56,610 nucleotides of DNA from an uncultured Prevotella sp. (GTDB taxonomy: Bacteria; Bacteroidota; Bacteroidia; Bacteroidales; Bacteroidaceae): positions 1-56,610 of the forward strand of contig CAMNPN010000057.1 of assembly GCA_946548085.1 (NCBI GenBank). The letters run 5' to 3'. The translations under genes were made by a program, and so were the position numbers. Below are positions 8,256 through 16,730 of this stretch, in pieces (the first letter of the stretch is position 1; each line of letters begins with the position of its first letter). A model generated the notes under the pieces. The model did not search any database and was not told the DNA's origin. It saw only the letters and a list, made by a program, of their open reading frames with translations.

Positions 8256-9608
8256 CTATTCCTGCGCCAGGCGGGCCTTGATGGCCTTCGAGTCTTCCTC
8301 GTAGCCAGGCTTGTCGAGCAGGGCGAACATGTTCTTCTTGTAAGCCTCGACGCCAGGCTGGTTGAAGGGGTTCACGCCAAGCACGTTACCGCTGATGCCG
8401 CAGCCAATCTCGAAGAAGTAGATGAGCTGTCCGAGGTAGCGCTCGTTGAGGCGCGGCATGGTGATGCGGATGTTGGGCACGCCACCGTCGACATGAGCCA
8501 GACGGGTACCGAGTTCGGCCATCTTGTTCACCTCGTCCACACGCTTGCCAGCAAGGAAGTTCAGGCCGTCGAGATTCTCCTCATCCTCAGGGAAGAGCAG
8601 CTTCTTCTCAGGCTCCTCGACGCTGATGACGGTCTCGAAGATGGTGCGCTCGCCGTCCTGGATCCACTGGCCCATGGAGTGCAGGTCGGTGGTGAAGTCT
8701 ACGCTGGCGGGGAAGATACCCTTCTTGTCCTTACCCTCGCTCTCGCCGTAGAGCTGCTTCCACCACTCGCTCATGAAGTGGAGCTTCGGCTGGAAGTTCA
8801 CCATGATCTCAATCTTCTTGCCACTCTGGTAGAGGCCGTTACGTACGGCTGCATACTGGGCTGCAGGGTTCTCAGCGAAAGGAGTGTCCTTGCCACAAGC
8901 CTTCTCCATGTCCTGGGCACCAGCCACGAGCTCCTTGATGTCGAAGCCTGCGCAGGCGATGGGCAGCAGACCTACCGGGGTGAGCACGGAGAAGCGTCCG
9001 CCCACATTGTCAGGGATGATAAAAGATGTATAGCCTTCCTTGTCGGCACAGGTGCGGGCAGCACCGCGCTTGGCATCGGTGATGGCCACAATCACCTTCT
9101 TGGCCTCGGCCTTGCCGCGCTGGGCCTCGCACTGTTTCTTCAGCAGACGGAACGTGAGGGCGGTCTCTGTGGTGGTACCACTCTTAGAGATGTTGATCAC
9201 ACCGAACTTCTTGTCCTTCAGATACTCTGTGAGTTCGAAGAGATAGTCCTCGCCGATATTGTTGCCTGCGAAGAGGATGGTGGGGTTCTTCTTATCAGCT
9301 ACGAGCCATGCGAACGAGTTGCTCAGGGCCTCGATGACAGCACGGGCACCCAGATAGGAACCACCGATACCTGCCACGACGATGGCCTCGCAGTTCTCGC
9401 GGAGCACGTTGGCACAAGCCTGCAGCTCGTCGAGGAAGGCGGGTGTGATGCTCGAGGGCAGATGGAGCCATCCTAAGAAATCGTTACCAGGGCATGTGCC
9501 CTCTTCAAGAGCCTGTTGGGCGGCCTTCACTTTCGGCTCGAAAGCCTCTACTGCGCCAGCTTCAAGGAAGCAGGCGGCCTTTGTGATGTCAAGACTGATA
9601 TTTTTCAT
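8256..9608 (-). CDS. pgi: Glucose-6-phosphate isomerase
   Basis: 450 residues. Interconverts glucose-6-phosphate and fructose-6-phosphate. Signatures: [37 protein letters not shown] (phosphate-binding SxSGTT), [14 protein letters not shown] and the C-terminal region with [18 protein letters not shown]. The ATG at 9608 ([14 protein letters not shown]) is chosen because the 25 upstream in-frame residues lie within the promoter region. Length matches the short Bacteroidota/Firmicutes type. Confidence 0.95.
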   Translation of the reverse strand: MKNISLDITKAACFLEAGAVEAFEPKVKAAQQALEEGTCPGNDFLGWLHLPSSITPAFLDELQACANVLRENCEAIVVAGIGGSYLGARAVIEALSNSFAWLVADKKNPTILFAGNNIGEDYLFELTEYLKDKKFGVINISKSGTTTETALTFRLLKKQCEAQRGKAEAKKVIVAITDAKRGAARTCADKEGYTSFIIPDNVGGRFSVLTPVGLLPIACAGFDIKELVAGAQDMEKACGKDTPFAENPAAQYAAVRNGLYQSGKKIEIMVNFQPKLHFMSEWWKQLYGESEGKDKKGIFPASVDFTTDLHSMGQWIQDGERTIFETVISVEEPEKKLLFPEDEENLDGLNFLAGKRVDEVNKMAELGTRLAHVDGGVPNIRITMPRLNERYLGQLIYFFEIGCGISGNVLGVNPFNQPGVEAYKKNMFALLDKPGYEEDSKAIKARLAQE

Positions 9609-9643
9609 TGCTTTTGTTATTGATGTTTTAGAAATACTGACTG

Positions 9644-9651
9644 CAAAGATA
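9644..9651 (-). promoter_or_regulatory. -7 box for pgi
   Basis: TATCTTTG on the minus strand followed by CAG, 35 nt before the ATG at 9608. Confidence 0.65.
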
Positions 9652-9726
9652 CAAAAACTTTTTAGACAAATGTGCATAAGCACGTATTTTTTATGTTTCT
9701 TTTGTTCTTTTATCCAAAATAAATAG

Positions 9727-9734
9727 TACCTTTG
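9727..9734 (+). promoter_or_regulatory. -7 box for subtilisin gene
   Basis: TACCTTTG followed by CAG, with TTTG at 9701-9704 as possible -33 element (22 nt spacer). ATG lies 41 nt downstream. Confidence 0.7.
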
Positions 9735-9775
9735 CAGAAAAATAATAGATTAGCGACCCCATACATTATATAATA

Positions 9776-12115
9776 ATGAGAAAGTTCCTACTTGCAGCCT
9801 TCGCCTTCGCAGCCCTTATGGCAGGCGCTCAGGGTAATATTTCGCCCAGGGCGAAGATCATGAAGCAGAGATACGAGAGACTTCAGCAGAAGGCTCTCGC
9901 CCGTGGTGAAAGCAAAGAGCATCCATGGGGTGGATTCTTCGTGACTTGTCAGAGCGGTGCCGATGTCGGCAGCGTGGCAGAAACCCTGAAGGCGAAGGGG
10001 GCTGGCGTCAGGATTGTCAAGGGTCGACAGATTGTGCTCACCATGCCTTATGACCGTCTTGAAGACATCGCCTCCACAGAAGGCGTGGCGAAGGTTGACG
10101 TAGGGCCGAGGACCTTGTTGAAGACAGACAACAACCGTCGTGTGACGCAGGCCGCTGCCTGTAATGCCGGCACTGCCCCCCAGCTGCCACAGGCTTATAC
10201 TGGCAAGGGGGTCATTGTAGGCATTGTTGACCAAGGTTTCGACCTGACACATCCGATGTTTAAAGACAAGGATGGCAACCTGCGCATCAAAGGCTTCTAC
10301 ATGCCTGGTAACACGACACTCGGGGGCGACAGCGTGCGCATCGACGGGGAGACACTCACGGGCTCTTATTACAGCAAGCCAGAAGACCTCCTCGACACAT
10401 TGAGGGCAAGAGGGCTGGAAGAAATCTCGCATGGTACCCACTGCATCAGCATCGCCGCAGGCAGTATAATGGACAGTGTGAAGGGTATCAGCGGAGAACC
10501 GCTTGGAGGTATCGCACCAGAGGCGGATATCCTGATCTGCGACATAGCGTCGGACGATACGCATCACGGCCAGGTGTGGGATGATGGGAATGACCTCATT
10601 CCGCTCAATATCTCGGAGAGCTTACAGTTTATGCAAGATCAAGCCGCACAACAGCAGAATCCCCTCGTGGTGAGCATGAGCATAAACTCTCACGACGGCT
10701 GGCACGACGGCACAAGCAATATGGCTACCCTGTTGGGCGACTTCTGTAAAGATAACAATCTGGCACTGATGCTCTGTGCCGGCAATGAAGGGGAAGAGAA
10801 TAACTACGTGAATCAGACATTCGCCTCGCGCGACACCCTGCACCTGGGTGTTTACTCCATCGACGCGGAGGCTTATGCCTTCTGCTGTCTGCCTACAGAA
10901 AAGAAACTGAAGGTGGAGATAAGCATCTATGATGCGGAAGCTGGCAAAGTGCTATACACGGTGCCCACAAAGCTGGAGTCTGACAATGGGGACTATCAGG
11001 AGTTTTATTACGAACTGCCCGTAGAAGATGAGAAAGACCTCTCGCTCAGGGAGCGTGTGATGCTCAGGCATCTGAAGCAGTATATCAAGGAAGGCATCAT
11101 CGATATCGTCTGTTATAAGACCTTCAGCTATGATCAGGAAGGAAACGTCTTTGACTGCACCTGCATAGAGTTCTATCATGACGGCCTTGTCTGGGATAAC
11201 GACGATGTTAGCAAGAATCCCAAAGACCTGTGCTTCATGCTCCATCTGGTGCCCTCTGAAAAGACGGAGATACATGCCTGGGGCGACCCTTGCATGCTCT
11301 TCAGCAGACTGAATCATGGCAAATTGAAATATGGCAGGAATGACATGTCTATGGGTGACTGGAACACCTCTGGCGAGCCAGTCACCGTGGGAGCCTGGAC
11401 GGCGAATAACAAGGTCGTATATGACGATGTTGAATATGAAGATAGTTCCGACGCTATAGGCGACATCTCATGGTTTAGCAGCTATGGCACGGATCGTGCG
11501 GGGCATAAACATCCTGATGTCTGTGCCCCAGGCTATGATGTCGCCGCCGCCCTTAACAGCTTCGACCCTTCTGCCGAGAATTATGGGGTCTATGCTCGCA
11601 AGGAGTACACAGACCAGTTTGTGGGCCAGTTATCTGCCCGTGAGTATGTCTGGGGCTGGATGAGTGGCACCTCAATGTCAACACCTGCTGCAGCCGGTGT
11701 CGTGGCCTTATGGATGCAGGCAGCGGCAGACCTCGGCAAGACGCTTAATACCAGAGACATCAAGGATATCATCGCCCATAGCTGTGACACGGATGAAGCT
11801 ACAGCGAAAGATGCAGACCGTTTCGGCTATGGAAAGATTAACGCCTACAAAGGACTGCTCTACGTGCTTGGTCTCGAGACGGCTATCGAAGGACTGAGCC
11901 AGAACCAGCCTGAGAATGTGTCGTTCCGTGTGGCTGGCGACCTGCTGTATGCCGATGGTGCCGAGGATGGGACAGATGTGTCACTTTATAACCTGTCTGG
12001 CATTTGTGTCAGGCAATCCACCATACAAGGCGGCGCTGTCAGCCTCACAGGATTGCAGCAGGGTGTCTATGCCGTGCAGATAGGCAGTCTCGGCTCTACG
12101 CTGATACGCAAATAG
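9776..12115 (+). CDS. Secreted S8 (subtilisin-like) serine protease with T9SS sorting domain
   Basis: 779 residues. Signal peptide MRKFLLAAFAFAALMAGAQG, a pro-region (about 20-120), then the peptidase domain: catalytic D152 in GIVDQGFDLTHP, H219 in SHGTHC and S633 in SGTSMSTPAAAG. The long gap between His and Ser holds an inserted beta domain, as in large Bacteroidales subtilases. The last about 75 residues (VSLYNLSGICVRQ ... GLQQGVYAVQIGS ... LIRK) match the type A C-terminal sorting domain of the type IX secretion system. The protein is thus probably exported across the outer membrane and anchored or released outside. Monocistronic, with its own promoter and terminator. Confidence 0.9.
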   Translation: MRKFLLAAFAFAALMAGAQGNISPRAKIMKQRYERLQQKALARGESKEHPWGGFFVTCQSGADVGSVAETLKAKGAGVRIVKGRQIVLTMPYDRLEDIASTEGVAKVDVGPRTLLKTDNNRRVTQAAACNAGTAPQLPQAYTGKGVIVGIVDQGFDLTHPMFKDKDGNLRIKGFYMPGNTTLGGDSVRIDGETLTGSYYSKPEDLLDTLRARGLEEISHGTHCISIAAGSIMDSVKGISGEPLGGIAPEADILICDIASDDTHHGQVWDDGNDLIPLNISESLQFMQDQAAQQQNPLVVSMSINSHDGWHDGTSNMATLLGDFCKDNNLALMLCAGNEGEENNYVNQTFASRDTLHLGVYSIDAEAYAFCCLPTEKKLKVEISIYDAEAGKVLYTVPTKLESDNGDYQEFYYELPVEDEKDLSLRERVMLRHLKQYIKEGIIDIVCYKTFSYDQEGNVFDCTCIEFYHDGLVWDNDDVSKNPKDLCFMLHLVPSEKTEIHAWGDPCMLFSRLNHGKLKYGRNDMSMGDWNTSGEPVTVGAWTANNKVVYDDVEYEDSSDAIGDISWFSSYGTDRAGHKHPDVCAPGYDVAAALNSFDPSAENYGVYARKEYTDQFVGQLSAREYVWGWMSGTSMSTPAAAGVVALWMQAAADLGKTLNTRDIKDIIAHSCDTDEATAKDADRFGYGKINAYKGLLYVLGLETAIEGLSQNQPENVSFRVAGDLLYADGAEDGTDVSLYNLSGICVRQSTIQGGAVSLTGLQQGVYAVQIGSLGSTLIRK

Positions 12116-12147
12116 AACCCTCTGGCTTGATGATAAACGGGATATGA

Positions 12148-12180
12148 CTCCTTACCGGAAACTGTCGGTAAGGAGTTTTA
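12148..12180. terminator. Bidirectional terminator between subtilisin and gpsA genes
   Basis: CTCCTTACCG (12148-12157) pairs with CGGTAAGGAG (12166-12175), loop of 8 nt, T-rich run after it. The minus-strand gpsA stop codon (12152-12154) lies inside the left arm, so the hairpin also encodes the end of GpsA. Confidence 0.8.
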
Positions 12181-13147
12181 TTTCAATCTGTGGTGAGATA
12201 CGTTCGTAGAGGATGTTATAGACGGCATCGAGGATGGGCATGTTCACGTGGCAGTGACGATTGATCTCCTTCATACATTTTGTGCCGAAATAGCCCTCGG
12301 CGATCATCTCCATCTCGATCTGTGCCGACTTGACGCTATAGCCCTTGCCAATCATCGTGCCGAAGGTACGGTTACGTGAGAAGTTGCTGTAGCCCGTCAC
12401 CAGCAGGTCGCCCAGATAGACGGAGTCGTAGGCATTACGCTCCTGAGGGTGGACGGCCGTGAGGAAGCGGCTCATCTCCTGTACGGCATTAGCCATGAGC
12501 ACGGCCTGGAAGTTGTCGCCGTATTTCAGGCCGCTGCAGATGCCCGCCGCAATGGCATACACATTCTTCAGCACGGAAGAGTATTCGATGCCCACCACGT
12601 CAGTAGAGGTCTTGGTCTTGATGTATTCGCTGGTGAGCACGTCGCAGAAAGCCTGTGCCTTCTCGCGGTCGGCACAGCCTACGGTGAGATAGCTCAAGCG
12701 CTCCAGTGCCACCTCTTCGGCATGGGATGGTCCACCAATGCAGGCGAGGTTCTCGTAGGGTACGTCGTAGACCTGATGGAAATATTCGGAACAGACGAGA
12801 TTTTCATCGGGCACGATGCCCTTGATGGCGGTGATGACAAACTTGTCGTGGAGCCGTGTCTTGAGTTTCTTCAGGTGTCCCTTAAGATAAGGCGAGGGGG
12901 TGACGAAGACCAGCGTGTTGTATTGCTGAGCGATACGGTTCAAGTCGCTGTCGAAGTGTATCTCGTCGATATTGAAATGTACGCTGGTGAGGTAGGCGGG
13001 GTTGTGCCCAAGGCGTCGGAAGTCTTCAATACGATCGTCGCGCCGCATATACCAGCCGATATGGTGAGTGTGTCCCACCACAATCTTGGCTATCGCTGTC
13101 GCCCAGCTGCCACCACCGATTATCGCTATCTTTCCGCAATCGTACAT
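12152..13147 (-). CDS. gpsA: NAD(P)H-dependent glycerol-3-phosphate dehydrogenase
   Basis: 331 residues. Reduces dihydroxyacetone phosphate to sn-glycerol-3-phosphate for phospholipid synthesis. Nucleotide-binding motif IAIIGGGSWATAIAK is at the N-terminus; then VTPSPYLKGHL, AIKGIVPDENL, CIGGPSHAEEVALE, and the catalytic-domain segments SVLKNVYAIAAGICSGLKYG and DLLVTGYSNFSRNRTFG. The ATG at 13147 gives the family N-terminus; the earlier in-frame start lies in a hairpin repeat. It lies downstream of lysS on the same strand and may be read from it. Confidence 0.93.
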   Translation of the reverse strand: MYDCGKIAIIGGGSWATAIAKIVVGHTHHIGWYMRRDDRIEDFRRLGHNPAYLTSVHFNIDEIHFDSDLNRIAQQYNTLVFVTPSPYLKGHLKKLKTRLHDKFVITAIKGIVPDENLVCSEYFHQVYDVPYENLACIGGPSHAEEVALERLSYLTVGCADREKAQAFCDVLTSEYIKTKTSTDVVGIEYSSVLKNVYAIAAGICSGLKYGDNFQAVLMANAVQEMSRFLTAVHPQERNAYDSVYLGDLLVTGYSNFSRNRTFGTMIGKGYSVKSAQIEMEMIAEGYFGTKCMKEINRHCHVNMPILDAVYNILYERISPQIEIKLLTDSFR

Positions 13148-13162
13148 GTCTTCTCCTTTTTC

Positions 13163-13219
13163 AACACAGAGATACAGAGTGTTATGATGCATCAATTATG
13201 ATCTCTGTATCTCTGTGTC
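13163..13219. repeat. ACACAGAGATACAGAG hairpin repeat
   Basis: AACACAGAGATACAGAG on the left pairs with CTCTGTATCTCTGTGT on the right around an AT-rich loop. It starts 7 nt past the lysS stop (minus strand) and ends shortly before gpsA. A half-copy (ACACAGAGA) follows the menE stop near 24995. Confidence 0.7.
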
Positions 13220-13226
13220 TCAGTGT

Positions 13227-14978
13227 TTATTTATTTGCATTTCCGATCCATTGCTCTATGTCGGCTACCGAGGGCTTCTGGAGGTTCAGCTTGTATTTCT
13301 TGACGATGTCGCCAATCTTCTGCTGTAGACCTTGTGCCTTCTCGGTGGCAATGTTCTGCACGAGGTTGAAGCCTGCCTTGCGAAGCACGGGCACCCACTC
13401 CTCGGCGACACCGATGGCAGCCCACTCGGCCACAGTGCTCTGCGGAATCTTCTTCTCAGGCTTCATCTGTGGGAAGAACAGCACCTCCTGGATGAAGGTC
13501 TTGCCAGTCATGAGCATCACCAGACGGTCGATGCCGATGCCGATACCACTCGTTGGAGGCATGCCATATTGCAGGGCGCGCAGGAAATCCTGGTCGATGA
13601 TCATCGCCTCGTCGTCGCCCTTGTCAGCCAAGCGCATCTGTTCCTGGAAGCGCTCCTCCTGGTCGATGGGGTCGTTGAGCTCGGAGTAGGCGTTGGCCAG
13701 CTCCTTACCGTTGACCATCAGCTCGAAACGCTCTGTGAGTCCGGGCTTCGAGCGGTGCATCTTCGTCAGGGGCGACATCTCCACAGGATAGTCGGTGATG
13801 AAGGTGGGCTGTATGAAGGTGCCTTCGCAGAACTCGCCGAAGAGTTCGTCAATCAGCTTGCCCTTGCCCATGGTCTCGTCTACATCCATGCCTTTCGAAA
13901 GGCAGAATGTGCGAATCTCCTCTTCCGTCTTTCCGTCGCAGTCGAAACCCGTCTTCTCCTTGATAGCGTCGAGGATGGGCAGACGACGGTAGGGTGCCTT
14001 GAACGAGACGATGTTGCCATCGATCTCGCGCTCTGGCTTGCCGTTGACGGCGATACAGATTGTCTCAAGCAACTTCTCCGTGAATGACATCATCCAGTTG
14101 TAATCCTTATACTGCACATAGAGCTCCATGCAGGTGAACTCCGGATTGTGGTTACGGTCCATACCCTCGTTGCGGAAGTTCTTGCCTATCTCGTACACCC
14201 CTTCGAAGCCACCCACGATGAGTCGCTTCAGGTAGAGCTCAGTGGCGATACGCATATACATATCCTGATCGAGGGCATTGAAGTGTGTGATGAATGGCCG
14301 TGCCGAGGCTCCTCCGGCAATCATCTGCAGCGTGGGTGTCTCCACTTCGGTATATCCTGCTTCGTCCAGAACTTTCCTCATGGTCCTGATGACAGTCGCA
14401 CGCTGGAGGAATGTGTCTTTGACACCCTCGTTGACCACAAGATCGACGTAGCGCTGACGATAGCGCAGCTCGGGATCGTCGAACTTGTCATAGGCGACAC
14501 CATCTTTGTATTTCACGATTGGCAGCGGCTTCAGAGCCTTCGACAGCAGTGTCAGCTCCTGGGCGTGCACGCTGATCTCTCCCGTCTGGGTACGGAACAC
14601 GAAGCCCTTTACGCCAATAAAGTCGCCGATGTCGAGCAGACGCTTGAAAACATTATTATATAAGTCCTTATTCTCACCGGGGCAGAGGTCGTCGCGGGTG
14701 ATATAGACCTGAATACGGCCTTTGGAGTCTTGTATCTCAGCAAACGAGGCCTTTCCCATGACGCGCCGGCTCATCATACGGCCAGCTATGGAGACCTGAG
14801 GCAATGGACCTTCACCTTCCACGTTCCACGTTCCACATTCCACGTTCTTGCGTATATCAGTTGAAAAAGCATTCGTGGGATATTCGGCTGCAGGGTACGG
14901 GTCGATGCCCATGTTGCGCAACTCTTGCAGACTTTCACGTCTGCCTATTTCTTGTTCGCTTAACTCTAAAATATTCAT
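13227..14978 (-). CDS. lysS: Lysyl-tRNA synthetase (class II)
   Basis: 583 residues. OB-fold anticodon-binding domain (about 55-160), then class II motif 1 (ELRYRQRYVDLVVN), motif 2 (FRNEGMDRNHNPEFTCMELY) and motif 3 (GIGIGIDRLVMLMTG). A C-terminal extension of about 70 residues after motif 3 is usual in Bacteroidota. The start is ATG 14978; a TTG six bases upstream is less likely. An in-frame stretch (NVECGTWNVEGEG, bases about 14813-14850) before the OB fold is encoded by TTCCACG heptamers and seems to be a repeat insertion. Confidence 0.95.
   Translation of the reverse strand: MNILELSEQEIGRRESLQELRNMGIDPYPAAEYPTNAFSTDIRKNVECGTWNVEGEGPLPQVSIAGRMMSRRVMGKASFAEIQDSKGRIQVYITRDDLCPGENKDLYNNVFKRLLDIGDFIGVKGFVFRTQTGEISVHAQELTLLSKALKPLPIVKYKDGVAYDKFDDPELRYRQRYVDLVVNEGVKDTFLQRATVIRTMRKVLDEAGYTEVETPTLQMIAGGASARPFITHFNALDQDMYMRIATELYLKRLIVGGFEGVYEIGKNFRNEGMDRNHNPEFTCMELYVQYKDYNWMMSFTEKLLETICIAVNGKPEREIDGNIVSFKAPYRRLPILDAIKEKTGFDCDGKTEEEIRTFCLSKGMDVDETMGKGKLIDELFGEFCEGTFIQPTFITDYPVEMSPLTKMHRSKPGLTERFELMVNGKELANAYSELNDPIDQEERFQEQMRLADKGDDEAMIIDQDFLRALQYGMPPTSGIGIGIDRLVMLMTGKTFIQEVLFFPQMKPEKKIPQSTVAEWAAIGVAEEWVPVLRKAGFNLVQNIATEKAQGLQQKIGDIVKKYKLNLQKPSVADIEQWIGNANK
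14817..14847. repeat. TTCCACG heptamer array inside lysS
   Basis: Four 7-nt units (TTCCACG, TTCCACG, TTCCACA, TTCCACG) plus TTC, read in frame on the minus strand as part of NVECGTWNVE just before the lysS OB-fold. Confidence 0.75.
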
Positions 14979-15011
14979 CTTCAATCGTCGTATATTTTAC
15001 ATTTATGGCTG

Positions 15012-15019
15012 CAAAGTTA
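15012..15019 (-). promoter_or_regulatory. -7 box for lysS
   Basis: TAACTTTG on the minus strand followed by CAGCC, 33 nt before the lysS ATG. Confidence 0.65.
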
Positions 15020-15103
15020 CGAAAATATCTCGAAAAAAACACCTCGTAGCGTAAATATTTCAAAAAAAATAGAGAAACTTTTGGCTGATTAAGAAATAAT
15101 GTA

Positions 15104-15111
15104 TATTTTTG
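15104..15111 (+). promoter_or_regulatory. Promoter of ROK gene
   Basis: TATTTTTG with TTTG at 15080-15083 (20 nt spacer) fits the Bacteroidota -33/-7 pattern. The leader is about 65 nt. Confidence 0.7.
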
Positions 15112-15183
15112 TGGCACAAAAGTAAAGTTTAAATTAAAAATTCAAAGAACTCAAGAGAATACTCCAAAAATAACTAAGCAAGT

Positions 15184-16164
15184 ATGATTAAGCATAACAT
15201 TAAGTCGGAAGTGGTGGGCGTTGACATCAGTAACGAGTTAACCACCTATGCTATCGTCGATGTGAGAGGGAATATTATTGCCGAAGACTCTTTTCCCACG
15301 TGTGATTATCCCGATGTGAACAACTTCGTGTCAGCACTCAGTAATAATATCCTGATGCTGGTAGAGGCCAATGGCGGTTATGAGAAAATCCGCTCTATCG
15401 GGATGAGTTCTCCCAGTGCCAGCTCTGTTTCCGGGTGTATAGAGAATGCTGCCAACCTGCCTTGGAAAGGCGTTATTCCGATGGCAGCGATGCTCCGCGA
15501 CCGTTTAGGACTGGCAGTGGCTCTCTCCAATGATGCCCACGTGTCGGCATTAGGCGAATATACTTTTGGCTGTGCTCATGGCATGAAAAACTTTATTATC
15601 ATCAGTCTTGGTGTGGGATTGGGCAGTTGCTTCTTCACGGAGGGTGAAGACCATAAGGGGCATCTTGGCTATGCCGGCGAGTTTGGCCATACTTGTGTGG
15701 TAGACAAAGGCCGTGAGTGCGGCTGCGGGCATAAGGGGTGCCTGGAAGCCTATGCTGGTGCTGCCGGCATCGTGCGCACAGCCCACGAGCTGATGGCTGC
15801 CTCTGATGCACCGTCACTCATGCGCAGTCTGGAGCACCTCTCTCCGCGAACTATCAACGAGTGCTGCGAGCACGGCGACGAAATGGCCTGTGAGGTATTC
15901 CGTCGTACGGGTTATACCCTCGGGCTGGGCCTGGCCAACTATGCCTCAATCGTCGATCCGGAGGCCATCATCTTCACGGGCGGCATATCGCATGCCGGCA
16001 AGTGGCTCTTCGACAGTGTGCAGGAGTCGTTCGAGAATCATGTTTTCGGCAACATGCGCGGCAAGGTGAAGATTCTGGTGTCTACGCTTAATGACCGTGA
16101 ACGCGATGTGTTGGGTGCCAGTGCTCTGGCTTGGAGCGTCCCAGAGTATTCACTGTTTAAATAG
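15184..16164 (+). CDS. ROK family sugar kinase or regulator
   Basis: 326 residues. ROK features: sugar-binding SNDAHVSALGEY, GEFGHTCVV, and the zinc-binding cluster CGCGHKGCLEAYAGAAG. ROK proteins phosphorylate glucose or other hexoses, or act as repressors; there is no N-terminal helix-turn-helix, favouring a kinase. The phosphate-binding loop is unusual: VGVDISNELTTY replaces the common DIGGT motif, so catalytic activity is less certain. A GTTTAC element starts 2 nt past the stop, then comes the men thioesterase gene. Confidence 0.85.
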   Translation: MIKHNIKSEVVGVDISNELTTYAIVDVRGNIIAEDSFPTCDYPDVNNFVSALSNNILMLVEANGGYEKIRSIGMSSPSASSVSGCIENAANLPWKGVIPMAAMLRDRLGLAVALSNDAHVSALGEYTFGCAHGMKNFIIISLGVGLGSCFFTEGEDHKGHLGYAGEFGHTCVVDKGRECGCGHKGCLEAYAGAAGIVRTAHELMAASDAPSLMRSLEHLSPRTINECCEHGDEMACEVFRRTGYTLGLGLANYASIVDPEAIIFTGGISHAGKWLFDSVQESFENHVFGNMRGKVKILVSTLNDRERDVLGASALAWSVPEYSLFK

Positions 16165-16166
16165 TT

Positions 16167-16306
16167 GTTTACAGTTTACGGTCTACAGTTTACAGATGAT
16201 ATGCTCTATAGGCGGGTTATCAGCTTGCACGGAATGACTTGCTAAGTAATCATCTGTAAACAGTAAACCGTAAACTGTAAATTAAAAACAATGAACCGTA
16301 AACAAT
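16167..16306. repeat. GTTTAC heptamer hairpin element 2
   Basis: Arms of GTTTACA/GTTTACG units (left 16167-16199, right 16250-16280) plus a further AACCGTAAACAATAAA tail. The core contains TCTATAGGCGG (inverted in element 1) and GAATGACTTGC (inverted match in element 3). It starts 2 nt after the ROK stop. Confidence 0.8.
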
Positions 16307-16316
16307 AAAGAAGACA

Positions 16317-16730
16317 ATGGATGTAAAAGAAATAAACGAGATAATCAACGCGAAGCCTAACCTGAGTACCGCCCTCGGCATGGAGTTTATATCCACACCC
16401 GGGGACGATACTTGTATGGCACGCATGAAGGTCGATGAGCGCAATCGTCAACCCTTCGGATTCCTCAGCGGCGGTGCCTCTCTGGCTTTGGCAGAGAATG
16501 TGGCTGGCGTTGGCTCGTGCAGCCTCTGTCCGAAGTGTGCCTGTGTGGGTATCGAGGTGAGCGGCAGCCATGTGAAGGCTGTGGCCGAGGGCGACACCGT
16601 GACTGCCTTTGCCCGTCTGCTACACCGTGGCACCACGCTCCATGTGTGGAATGTAGATATCCGCGATACGCTGGGCGACCTGATCTCGAACGTGCGTGTC
16701 ACGAACTACGTCATAAAACAGAAGAAGTGA
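16317..16730 (+). CDS. Hotdog-fold thioesterase, probable DHNA-CoA hydrolase
   Basis: 137 residues of the PaaI/MenI-like hotdog family. Visible: LGMEFISTPGDDTCMARMKV, then PFGFLSGGASLALAENVAG, where the usual active-site Glu/Asp position reads ALAENVAG, and VTAFARLLHRGTTLHVWNVDIRD. Its stop overlaps the menF start (TGATG), so the pair is translationally coupled. By context it should hydrolyse 1,4-dihydroxy-2-naphthoyl-CoA in menaquinone synthesis (role of MenI); this is inference from position and family. Confidence 0.82.
   Translation: MDVKEINEIINAKPNLSTALGMEFISTPGDDTCMARMKVDERNRQPFGFLSGGASLALAENVAGVGSCSLCPKCACVGIEVSGSHVKAVAEGDTVTAFARLLHRGTTLHVWNVDIRDTLGDLISNVRVTNYVIKQKK

Noticed and set aside
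8493..9476. 327-codon plus-strand frame opposite pgi
   Set aside because: Antisense shadow of a confidently identified gene.
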